From Clostridiales bacterium (GTDB lineage: Bacteria > Bacillota > Clostridia > Christensenellales > CAG-1252), in NCBI GenBank assembly GCA_003445835.1, contig DMCI01000054.1:1-6133 (forward strand): 6,133 nucleotides of DNA, written 5' to 3'. Below are positions 1 through 5,461 of this stretch, one piece after another (position 1 is the first letter of the stretch; each line of letters opens with the position of its first letter). Below the pieces are notes generated by a model. That model was not told the origin of the DNA. It saw nothing but the letters and a program-made list of their open reading frames with translations, and made no database searches. The position numbers were made by a program, and so were the translations under genes.

Positions 1-3000
1 GGCAGGTGCAATCACAAGAGGCGGAACAATTCAAATTGTTTGCGCTCTTGCCGCAGGAACCCGCCGCCAAACACGCGGGACAAGCGCAACCGCAAGCAAG
101 ACTCGTCGCTTCCTCGCCCGCCGAGGCGGTAAAGTCGGGGATCAGACTCATAATGCCCGTGCCGTTGATCTTGATCTTGGGCGTGTTGAGAATAGGCAGT
201 TCGACGAACAAGTCGTCCTCACCGCCGTCGTACATTACGATGGCAACGACTTCGCCCTCCGCGTCGGTAACCGTCAAGGCAAATTCCAACGTATCAAAGA
301 GGTTGAAGTCCAAACGAACGGTAAAGGGTGAATCCAAAGCCGCGCCCAAGTTGCCTTCCGTTTGGAGGAACAAGGAAAGCGAACGGATAAGCGATTCGAT
401 CTCCTCCCCGATCGGGAAGAGTTCCGCAACGCTCCTCATCGTTTCGGACGCGTCGTATTCAAAGGTGGACGACGCAAGGTCGAATTTTGCCGTCACACCC
501 GCCGAAATGCTGTTGAACCTGATGTTGAGTCCCGACCCGACGTTGACGTACGCGGCCTTGTCCTCTTCGCTTGTAAAGACGAGTCCGGCAAGATCCAGTT
601 CGTTGTCTACGCCCAAGCCCAATCCGGTGATACCGGCGGTCACGTCCGCGCCCTTCAAGACGGCGCCCACGTTGATGCTCAAACCGTCGTTCAAACCGAC
701 GCCCACGTTGATCTCTTCCAGGATCGCCGCAAGATCGAAGTTTTCGTCAAGAGACAACAATTGCAAAGACTCCGCAAGCAACGCGCCGGAGACCACCACG
801 CCGATGCCTCTTTCGTTGAGCACGAGGTCGGCAACTTTGTTAAGAGGATCCGCAGAGGCTGCCGTTTCCCCTTCCGCAAAGGCAACTGCCGCAGCGGGCC
901 CGAGCAAAGAGGAAAGATCGACGCCGTAGCTGACCTTACCGACGCCGAGCCACGGCGCAGTCAAATAGACCTTGCTTTCCTTCCCGCTGAAGTAGACGAG
1001 AAGCATAAGTTTACGGGTAGCAACGTCGCTGCCGTTATACAAAGCAAAGTAAAGTTCCGCTTCCGGGATCATGTTGACGAGGGTAGCGGTATCGGAGAAA
1101 TCCACGTCGGAAAGATCGACGTTACCTTTGAGATCGAAGGAAAGATCCCAACGCAAACGGCTGTTCACACGCACGCCGAAGCCCGCTTCTTTTACGAGGG
1201 CTTTGACCACCTGCGCGACCTCCGCGTCTTGTCCCGCCGCGCCTTCTTCCACCGTGAGAGCAATGCCGCCCGAAACTTCCAAGGAAACTTTTTCAAGGAT
1301 GCTGAAGTCAAGATCGCGGTAGTTCTCTTTGACCAAGCCGAGGTCTTTCTTTTCAAACCTGACGCCCAGTTTTCCGATGTCGATATCAAGGTAGTTGTTT
1401 TCATCGTAAGCGATCTTGGCGCCCACGGAGAAGCCGTTCTTGAGCTTCACCTTAAGAGAAGGCGTAAGATGCGGCAACGCGTCGCCCAGACCGTTGATGT
1501 TCAAAATATTCATGACCCTCGCCAAGCTGTCGCGCATCAAACTGACCACGATCCCTTCTTGGGTAAGATCGATGCGATCAAGCAAACCGAGGTAATTCAT
1601 CGGGGAAGACTCGCCGTCCGCCGCTGCGACTTCTTCGTGGCAATCACAGGTACAACCGAACTTACACTTGGTGCCGTCGCAATACGCCGCGTTCAAACAA
1701 TCGGGGCAAGTACAACCGCACGGCAAGGAAGCCACGCGAATGCGGAACTTGGGAAGATTGAGACCGCTGAGCCCGCCGTCCGCCGCAAGGTTGGTAAGAC
1801 CGCTTGCGTCGACGTACAAATACAACCCTTCGTAATAAAGAGTGGCAAGCAAAGTGTCCTCTTTCAAAAGTTCGATCTTCGCAGAAAAGTTGACGCCGTC
1901 CGAGAAGTCGAGGTTGGTGCTGACTCTTGCGTGGAAGTTGCCGCCGAAATCCTCGCTGACGTTGAGGTTGAGTGCGGTATTGGCAAGCAAGTTTCCGATA
2001 GATGTATCCTTAAAGCTTTCCCCAAGCGCTTCCATCAAGTCGGTGAAATCGTAATTCATATTGGAGAATGCGTATGTAAGATCGACGTCAAATTGAGCGT
2101 AGATCTTGTCCAAGTCGGTAATATCGCGGTAGATGGAACGAGCGCCGGCATACACTCTTTCGGGCACCACTTCCCTCTTAAGCAAAGAAGCGGAAATATT
2201 GGAAACGTGCAAATCGACGTACGGGTTTTGGTAGCCGAGCGCGCCTTCCGAAGTGTCAAAGGCGACCTTGGCGCCGATCTCGATGCCGTTTTCGGTACGG
2301 AAATATACCTTGCTGGAAGAGTCAAGATCCAGCACGGTATCGGTGTTTTTATCTTTGATCAAAAGTCCGAGGGTGGTGGCAAGCAAACGATCCGCCAACA
2401 CGACGGAGATCTCGTCCCCGATGTACAAACCGCCGAACATACCGCCCACGATCTCGATGATCTGCGCGCTGGTCAATTCGCTCGATGCGGCGGCGGGGAT
2501 ATCCACCTCGTCGTAGTCCTCTGCGGCAAGCGCCCCGCTGAACAAGTCTTCCAACCTGACGCGATACATAAAGCGCGGGATGGTGGTGCCGTCGTCGCTG
2601 ATGGAAATACCCGTTGCGTCCACGAAGACGGCGCTTTCGCCGGTGGCGTACTCACCGTACCAAACGGTCAACAAACGGTTTTGTTCGGTCATCGAAGAGG
2701 TCGTTGCGCTGGGCTTTTTGAAAATGCTGACGGCAAGCTCGATGTTGGAAAGCTTGAGCTTTGCGTTGGAGCCGCCCAAATAGTCCGAAATACTGATGGG
2801 GTCAAAAATGACGTTGGCGTCCACTTTGACGTCCAAGCCGCCGGAAAGGGGTTCCTTGACGCCAAGGAGACAGGTCAACTCACCGATCACGCCGCCGAGC
2901 GCATCGCCGAGGTTGACGGACTGCAAACTGCCGGTATCGCCCGACAATCCGATCTCCGCCGAAACGGAAATCGTTGAAAACTCTGACAAAGCGGAGTAAC

Positions 3001-5236
3001 CCGCGCCGTTGAAACGCTCTTTGGGTACGTTGAAGGTGGGGGCGTACCCGATGGACAAGCGATCCACCGCAACTGTCAAATAAGTATCCTCGGAAAGCTT
3101 TGCCTGCACGTCGGCGTAGATGCCGAAGCCGCTTGCAAGCAAGCCGAGTTCCACGCGCACTTCCCTGACGGCGACGTCCGCGCTGGACAAAGTTTCGTTG
3201 ACGCCGTCGCAAATAGCGGCAAAGAGGTCAAACTTGTCTTGCGCCGATTTGCGCGTCGAAGCAAGTTCCTCTTCTCTTGCGGTCTTCAAGTCGACGTACA
3301 TCGCAAGGTCTTCTTCCAAAGCGGTCAAGGAGGCGTTCACCGCGGCAAGATCTCTTTCCAAACGATCGATCAGATCCAAAGAGCCGCTTTCCCGCGCCTG
3401 CGCCAAGCTGTTTTCAACGGAAGTCTTTTCCTCCCTCTTGGCGGCGACTTGCGCCTGCGTCGACGAAATGGTCGCGTTGATATCGTTCAAAGTTTGATCG
3501 TTTGCCTGCTTGGCAACGATGTCGTCAAGATCCGCCTTGGCGTCGTGCGCGATCCCTTCGATGATGTCGAGGATCAAACTTCTGTCAAGCGTCACGGCGA
3601 TCGCCTTGCGGCCTTCGGGACGTCTTTCCAACGTTTTGATAAGCGACATCACCACCGAGAACACGTCAAGCTTCGTATACGAGCCTTCCGCCGCGGAAAC
3701 AAATTCGTAAGTGCCGTTTTGCACGATGTTGCCGAGGGCTTGATCGTAGGTGCCGCCCGGCGCAAAGGTATCGATGACCAAACTGCGAACTTCCTCGCCT
3801 GCGGCGCTGTTTTCCTCCCCGGTGCCGAGGATGGAAGACAAGGTCTGTACGACGAAGCTCTTCATCACGGAAGCGAGGTTGAGCCCTTCGTACACAAACT
3901 TGGGAAGCTTGCTCTCCGAAAAATCAACGTACAAAGAATTCTTTGCGCCGACGTAGTAGACGGTGCCGAGGCGCTTCCTACCCGAGGTCAATCTTTCGTA
4001 GATCTCCACCTCCAAATAGTTGCGCTCGTTTTTGTTCCAATCCAATTCCGCATTGACGTCAAGCAGAAGTCCGATGGTACCTTTGCCGAGGGTCAACGTG
4101 CGGTCGCCCAAAGCGCCCAGGCTGTCCAAGCCGAAGAACTCCTTCAAAACGCCGCCGATCAAGTTGTCGACGGTGACGGTCTTTTCCGAGCCGTTTTCAA
4201 GATCGACGCGCAAGGTAAATTCCATATTGGTGACGCCGAACTTTTTGTAATCGTTGAATTCCGGGAAGATGATGGTACCCACCATATTGGCGTCGTCACC
4301 GTAATACTTGTTGTCGATGACGAGGTCAAGGGCAAAGCTTTCCGTGCCGTACCCGAGGACGGGTTCGACGGAGACCATCTTGCCGTTGAAAAGGTTCAAG
4401 GTGACGTCGCAGGTAAACTGTTCGAAGGTGTAATTCATGATCGTGTTCAACGACACGCCGAACACCGAAGTCAAAATGGTATCCACCTGATATTCCTGCA
4501 AGAAGGACTTTGCCGTACGCAACAATTTGAACACCGAGTTGATGGCGGCGTTGAAATCGGTCTTTACGACGATCCTCGTCGCATCGCCCTGCACCGTCTT
4601 GGTAGCGCTCTTGACGGCGGACTTAAAGATCGTGGAAACGAGATTTTCCACCTTGCCGAGCAAAGGCACTTCAAAGCTCATCGCATTGTTGTAAACGTCG
4701 GAAATGGTGGTGCCGAGATCCTCGGTGATGGTCAAAATATCACGCAGGCTGAACTCGTCCATATAGACGGTGACGCCGCCCTGCTTGGTGGGAATGTTGA
4801 AATAGAAAGTGCCGTTGAGGTAGTACATACCAAACACGAGCTCGCGCGTAAGAGAAGAGTTAAGCTCAAAGAGCAATTCGGTCTTGGAATCATCTCTGCG
4901 ATCGTACTTGCAATCAAACTCCGCGTACATATCGAAGGTCTCACCGCTCTTCACTACGGTCATATCGTTCGATACGAATTTAAACGCGACGCTGTCGCTT
5001 GCGTCATCTACCGCAAGCGCTTCTTTCAAATACGAAAAAAGCTCGGAGACGCTTGACTCCGATTCCTCAAACGGTTTGGTTGGGTCGATGTAGCCACCTC
5101 CGCCGCCACCGCCCGATCCGTCGCCGGGATTTTTCAAGATCGAGGACTGTCTGGGCGTGCAAGCGCAAGCAACCAAAACGACCACGATGCAAAGCAGTAA
5201 GATGAACAGTAATTTCGTGTGAAGATTTTTTGTCAT
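1..5236 (-). CDS. Giant repeat-containing lipoprotein of unknown function (3' end outside window)
   Basis: An open frame of 1745 full codons runs from ATG at 5236-5234 to the left edge with no in-frame stop; I walked every codon. The start is firm: GGAGG lies 4 nt upstream, an in-frame TGA lies at 5261-5263, and the first residues form a lipoprotein signal peptide. Seen in order: signal peptide with lipobox LVAC (Cys24); Gly/Ser linker with seven glycines (42-48); acidic segment (about 52-70); then beta-rich repeat units from about residue 128, with a coiled coil at about 565-667 and nine-Cys clusters at 1173-1199 and 1715-1745. No enzyme motif, LPXTG, SLH or known binding domain was recognised. 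The likely location is the outer face of the cytoplasmic membrane, lipid-anchored. The strand and helix pattern loosely recalls LolA/LppX-type lipoprotein folds, which is inference only. It has its own promoter and no partner gene in the window. The gene and lipoprotein calls are strong; the function is unknown. Confidence 0.95.
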   Translation of the reverse strand, partial: MTKNLHTKLLFILLLCIVVVLVACACTPRQSSILKNPGDGSGGGGGGGYIDPTKPFEESESSVSELFSYLKEALAVDDASDSVAFKFVSNDMTVVKSGETFDMYAEFDCKYDRRDDSKTELLFELNSSLTRELVFGMYYLNGTFYFNIPTKQGGVTVYMDEFSLRDILTITEDLGTTISDVYNNAMSFEVPLLGKVENLVSTIFKSAVKSATKTVQGDATRIVVKTDFNAAINSVFKLLRTAKSFLQEYQVDTILTSVFGVSLNTIMNYTFEQFTCDVTLNLFNGKMVSVEPVLGYGTESFALDLVIDNKYYGDDANMVGTIIFPEFNDYKKFGVTNMEFTLRVDLENGSEKTVTVDNLIGGVLKEFFGLDSLGALGDRTLTLGKGTIGLLLDVNAELDWNKNERNYLEVEIYERLTSGRKRLGTVYYVGAKNSLYVDFSESKLPKFVYEGLNLASVMKSFVVQTLSSILGTGEENSAAGEEVRSLVIDTFAPGGTYDQALGNIVQNGTYEFVSAAEGSYTKLDVFSVVMSLIKTLERRPEGRKAIAVTLDRSLILDIIEGIAHDAKADLDDIVAKQANDQTLNDINATISSTQAQVAAKREEKTSVENSLAQARESGSLDLIDRLERDLAAVNASLTALEEDLAMYVDLKTAREEELASTRKSAQDKFDLFAAICDGVNETLSSADVAVREVRVELGLLASGFGIYADVQAKLSEDTYLTVAVDRLSIGYAPTFNVPKERFNGAGYSALSEFSTISVSAEIGLSGDTGSLQSVNLGDALGGVIGELTCLLGVKEPLSGGLDVKVDANVIFDPISISDYLGGSNAKLKLSNIELAVSIFKKPSATTSSMTEQNRLLTVWYGEYATGESAVFVDATGISISDDGTTIPRFMYRVRLEDLFSGALAAEDYDEVDIPAAASSELTSAQIIEIVGGMFGGLYIGDEISVVLADRLLATTLGLLIKDKNTDTVLDLDSSSKVYFRTENGIEIGAKVAFDTSEGALGYQNPYVDLHVSNISASLLKREVVPERVYAGARSIYRDITDLDKIYAQFDVDLTYAFSNMNYDFTDLMEALGESFKDTSIGNLLANTALNLNVSEDFGGNFHARVSTNLDFSDGVNFSAKIELLKEDTLLATLYYEGLYLYVDASGLTNLAADGGLSGLNLPKFRIRVASLPCGCTCPDCLNAAYCDGTKCKFGCTCDCHEEVAAADGESSPMNYLGLLDRIDLTQEGIVVSLMRDSLARVMNILNINGLGDALPHLTPSLKVKLKNGFSVGAKIAYDENNYLDIDIGKLGVRFEKKDLGLVKENYRDLDFSILEKVSLEVSGGIALTVEEGAAGQDAEVAQVVKALVKEAGFGVRVNSRLRWDLSFDLKGNVDLSDVDFSDTATLVNMIPEAELYFALYNGSDVATRKLMLLVYFSGKESKVYLTAPWLGVGKVSYGVDLSSLLGPAAAVAFAEGETAASADPLNKVADLVLNERGIGVVVSGALLAESLQLLSLDENFDLAAILEEINVGVGLNDGLSINVGAVLKGADVTAGITGLGLGVDNELDLAGLVFTSEEDKAAYVNVGSGLNIRFNSISAGVTAKFDLASSTFEYDASETMRSVAELFPIGEEIESLIRSLSLFLQTEGNLGAALDSPFTVRLDFNLFDTLEFALTVTDAEGEVVAIVMYDGGEDDLFVELPILNTPKIKINGTGIMSLIPDFTASAGEEATSLACGCACPACLAAGSCGKSANNLNCSASCDCTC
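2..94 (-). other. Nine-cysteine cluster 2 (at window edge)
   Basis: Residues 1715-1745. The spacing is C-x-C-x-C-x2-C-x5-C-x8-C-x3-C-x-C-x-C, the same as cluster 1 except for four extra residues in the middle gap. It begins CGCACPAC and ends SCDCTC. The residue after the last visible cysteine (His in cluster 1) is outside the window. Confidence 0.85.
2..265 (-). repeat. Protein repeat unit 6 (cut by window edge), with second nine-Cys cluster
   Basis: Residues about 1658-1745 and beyond. Motif A is VMYDGGEDDLFVELPILNTP (Met1668-Tyr1669 at the aromatic-pair position), followed by KIKI. A cysteine cluster starts at 1715, at nearly the same distance after motif A as in unit 4 (46 against 39 residues). 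Motifs C and B would lie outside the window. Confidence 0.55.
266..1024 (-). repeat. Protein repeat unit 5
   Basis: Residues about 1405-1657. Motif A has Tyr1415-Phe1416, then SKVYLTAPWLGVGKVSYGVDL. Motif C is RGIGVVVSGALLAESLQLLSL around Ile1478, and motif B is NDGLSINVGAVLKG at 1516 onward. It is the shortest complete unit (253 residues) and has no cysteine cluster. Confidence 0.6.
1025..1867 (-). repeat. Protein repeat unit 4, carrying the first nine-Cys cluster
   Basis: Residues about 1124-1404. Motif A has Tyr1134-Tyr1135, then LYLYVDASGL and NLPKFRIRV. The cysteine cluster follows at once (1173-1199). Motif C is EGIVVSLMRDSLARVMNIL around Ile1229, and motif B is NGFSVGAKIAYD at 1267 onward, then YLDIDIGKLGVRF. 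The length is 281 residues. Confidence 0.65.
1637..1720 (-). other. Nine-cysteine cluster 1
   Basis: Residues 1173-1199, followed by His1200. Nine cysteines sit in 27 residues with spacing C-x-C-x-C-x2-C-x5-C-x4-C-x3-C-x-C-x-C. It begins CGCTCPDC and ends CTCDCHE. The rest of the protein has very few cysteines. Because the protein is exported, the cluster could form disulfides or bind metal; neither can be decided from sequence. I do not recognise a named domain. Confidence 0.85.
1868..2692 (-). repeat. Protein repeat unit 3
   Basis: Residues about 849-1123. Motif A has Trp859-Tyr860 and the later IPRFMYRVRLEDL. Motif C is DEISVVLADRLLATTLGLLI around Ile943. Motif B is ENGIEIGAKVAFD at 982 onward, ending in YVDLHVSNI. 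The length is 275 residues with no insert. It aligns best with unit 4: NGIEIGAKVAFD here against NGFSVGAKIAYD there. Confidence 0.65.
2693..3988 (-). repeat. Protein repeat unit 2, carrying the coiled-coil insert
   Basis: Residues about 417-848. Motif A has Tyr427-Tyr428, then SLYVDFSESKLPKF. Motif C is KAIAVTLDRSLILDIIEGI around Ile546. The helix then continues into a coiled coil of about 103 residues before motif B (SGFGIYADVQ at 702 onward, then YLTVAVDRLSIGY). At 432 residues it is the longest unit; removing the coil leaves about 329, closer to the others. Confidence 0.6.
3236..3544 (-). other. Coiled-coil insert in repeat unit 2
   Basis: Residues about 565-667 change abruptly to Ala, Glu, Lys, Asp, Gln and Leu with heptad-like spacing and no proline. 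Recognisable parts are DDIVAKQANDQTLNDINATI, then RLERDLAAVNASLTALEEDL. An ESGS break near residue 617 could be the turn of an antiparallel helical hairpin. It directly extends the motif C helix, so it may be a stalk or a dimer contact. The coiled coil is read by eye; its oligomeric state cannot be judged. Confidence 0.75.
3989..4855 (-). repeat. Protein repeat unit 1 of the giant lipoprotein
   Basis: Residues about 128-416. Motif A is the strand pair with Tyr138-Tyr139 then NGTFYF. Motif C is TRIVVKTDFNAAINSVFKLL around Ile222, a strand running into an amphipathic helix. Motif B is an Asn-Gly turn at 284-285 followed by alternating hydrophobic strands. This is the most divergent copy in motif B. 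Unit length is 289 residues. The similarity is at protein level only; boundaries are set arbitrarily ten residues before the aromatic pair. Confidence 0.6.
5027..5155 (-). other. Gly-rich then acidic tether after the lipid anchor
   Basis: Residues 28-70 form a low-complexity stretch: PGDGS, seven glycines at 42-48 (codons 5113-5093), then YIDPTKP and a Glu/Ser-rich run. Such linkers commonly hold lipoproteins away from the membrane through the wall of monoderm bacteria, which is family-level knowledge. The glycine codons are mixed GGC, GGT and GGA rather than a pure triplet repeat. Confidence 0.8.
5165..5236 (-). other. Lipoprotein signal peptide and lipobox of the giant protein
   Basis: Residues 1-24 show two lysines (3 and 8) in the n-region, a hydrophobic core from Leu9 to Val22, and the lipobox L21-V22-A23-C24. 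The predicted signal peptidase II cut is before Cys24, which would be diacylglycerated. A second cysteine at 26 does not fit a lipobox (Ala23, Cys24, Ala25 precede it). The only two TTA leucine codons seen in the gene fall here, at residues 9 and 13. Confidence 0.9.
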
Positions 5237-5240
5237 AATT

Positions 5241-5245
5241 CCTCC
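5241..5245 (-). promoter_or_regulatory. Ribosome binding site of the giant lipoprotein gene
   Basis: GGAGG on the minus strand with a 4-nt spacer (AATT) before ATG at 5236. It is a strong match to the anti-Shine-Dalgarno sequence, though the spacer is at the short end. It fixes the start codon. Confidence 0.9.
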
Positions 5246-5251
5246 AAGACC

Positions 5252-5289
5252 GTATTCTCTTCACGCGTAGTCGCGCGTAAATAAAATAC
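5252..5289 (-). other. Possible 5' leader hairpin
   Basis: In the predicted leader, ACGCG and CGCGT (5274-5278 and 5263-5267) can pair around a 6-nt loop. An outer pair, GTATT with AATAC (5285-5289 and 5252-5256), would close it through internal loops. It starts at the predicted transcription start and ends 6 nt before the ribosome binding site. It could affect RNA stability. The short stems make it weak, and it matches no riboswitch I know. Confidence 0.3.
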
Positions 5290-5295
5290 GTGTTT

Positions 5296-5324
5296 ATTTT
5301 AATACGCATAATATGGCGTGTCAA
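5296..5324 (-). promoter_or_regulatory. Sigma-A type promoter of the giant lipoprotein gene
   Basis: On the minus strand, a perfect -35 TTGACA (5324-5319), a 17-nt spacer, and -10 TAAAAT (5301-5296, five of six to consensus). Transcription should start near 5289, giving a leader of about 52 nt. The 24 nt just upstream (5325-5348) are very A/T-rich, like an UP element. The promoter follows the neighbour's terminator, so the gene has its own transcript. Confidence 0.85.
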
Positions 5325-5348
5325 TATTTATTAAATTTTCTTATCAAA

Positions 5349-5367
5349 CTTTAATTTATAATTAAAG
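5349..5367. repeat. Perfect AT-rich palindrome upstream of the promoter
   Basis: CTTTAATT, a 3-base centre, then AATTAAAG: 8-bp arms with no mismatch. It ends 25 bp upstream of the -35 box, centred near -69 from the predicted start. That position would suit an activator or upstream regulator site. In such an AT-rich stretch it could also be chance. Confidence 0.45.
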
Positions 5368-5384
5368 CGCATACGGGCGCGCTT
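5365..5384. repeat. GC-rich inverted repeat in the intergenic region
   Basis: AAGCGC (5365-5370) and GCGCTT (5379-5384) pair around an 8-nt loop. It overlaps the end of the AT-rich palindrome by three bases. On the minus strand it is followed by AATTATAAAT rather than a T-run, so it is at best a weak secondary terminator or RNA 3' stem for the upstream gene. Confidence 0.3.
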
Positions 5385-5409
5385 ACAAACGGAAAAAAGC
5401 CGCAAGCAT

Positions 5410-5444
5410 AAAAAAACGGCTCCCGCAAAAAGCGAGGGAGCCGT
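5410..5444 (-). terminator. Rho-independent terminator of the upstream gene
   Basis: On the minus strand, a 9-bp perfect stem, ACGGCTCCC with GGGAGCCGT (5444-5436 and 5424-5416), has an 11-nt loop that can itself pair by two G-C pairs. Six T residues (5415-5410) follow directly. It starts 17 nt after the TGA at 5462-5464. On the plus strand the stem is followed by CCGCTCTAAT with no T-run, so it acts in one direction. Confidence 0.92.
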
Positions 5445-5461
5445 CCGCTCTAATCCAAAGA

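Noticed and set aside
6..929. Plus-strand 307-codon open frame
   Set aside because: It overlaps the minus-strand gene in full. Its translation is Ser/Pro/Ala/Thr-rich low complexity, as expected of an off-frame shadow.
1..1720. The cysteine clusters as zinc-ribbon or ferredoxin domains
   Set aside because: The C-x-C-x-C-x2-C start is reminiscent of metal sites, but the spacing does not match a ferredoxin (CxxCxxCxxxC) or a classic zinc ribbon (two CxxC knuckles), and the protein is exported.
362..2977. Plus-strand 871-codon open frame
   Set aside because: It lies in exact antisense codon register to the lipoprotein gene. Its translation is rich in His, Arg, Asp and Val with no domain logic, and the minus strand has signal peptide, ribosome binding site, promoter and repeats.
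3239..5056. Plus-strand 605-codon open frame
   Set aside because: It is the same kind of codon-register shadow, has a TTG start without a ribosome binding site, and is antisense to units 1-2 and the coiled coil.
5159..5161. Cys26 as the lipidated cysteine
   Set aside because: The preceding Ala-Cys-Ala does not fit the lipobox, whereas Leu-Val-Ala-Cys24 does.
5067..5324. Minus-strand 85-codon frame overlapping the lipoprotein start
   Set aside because: It would begin at the promoter -35 box, has no ribosome binding site, and runs out of frame through the signal peptide.
5416..5444. The terminator hairpin as bidirectional
   Set aside because: On the plus strand no T-run follows, and no plus-strand gene needs ending there.
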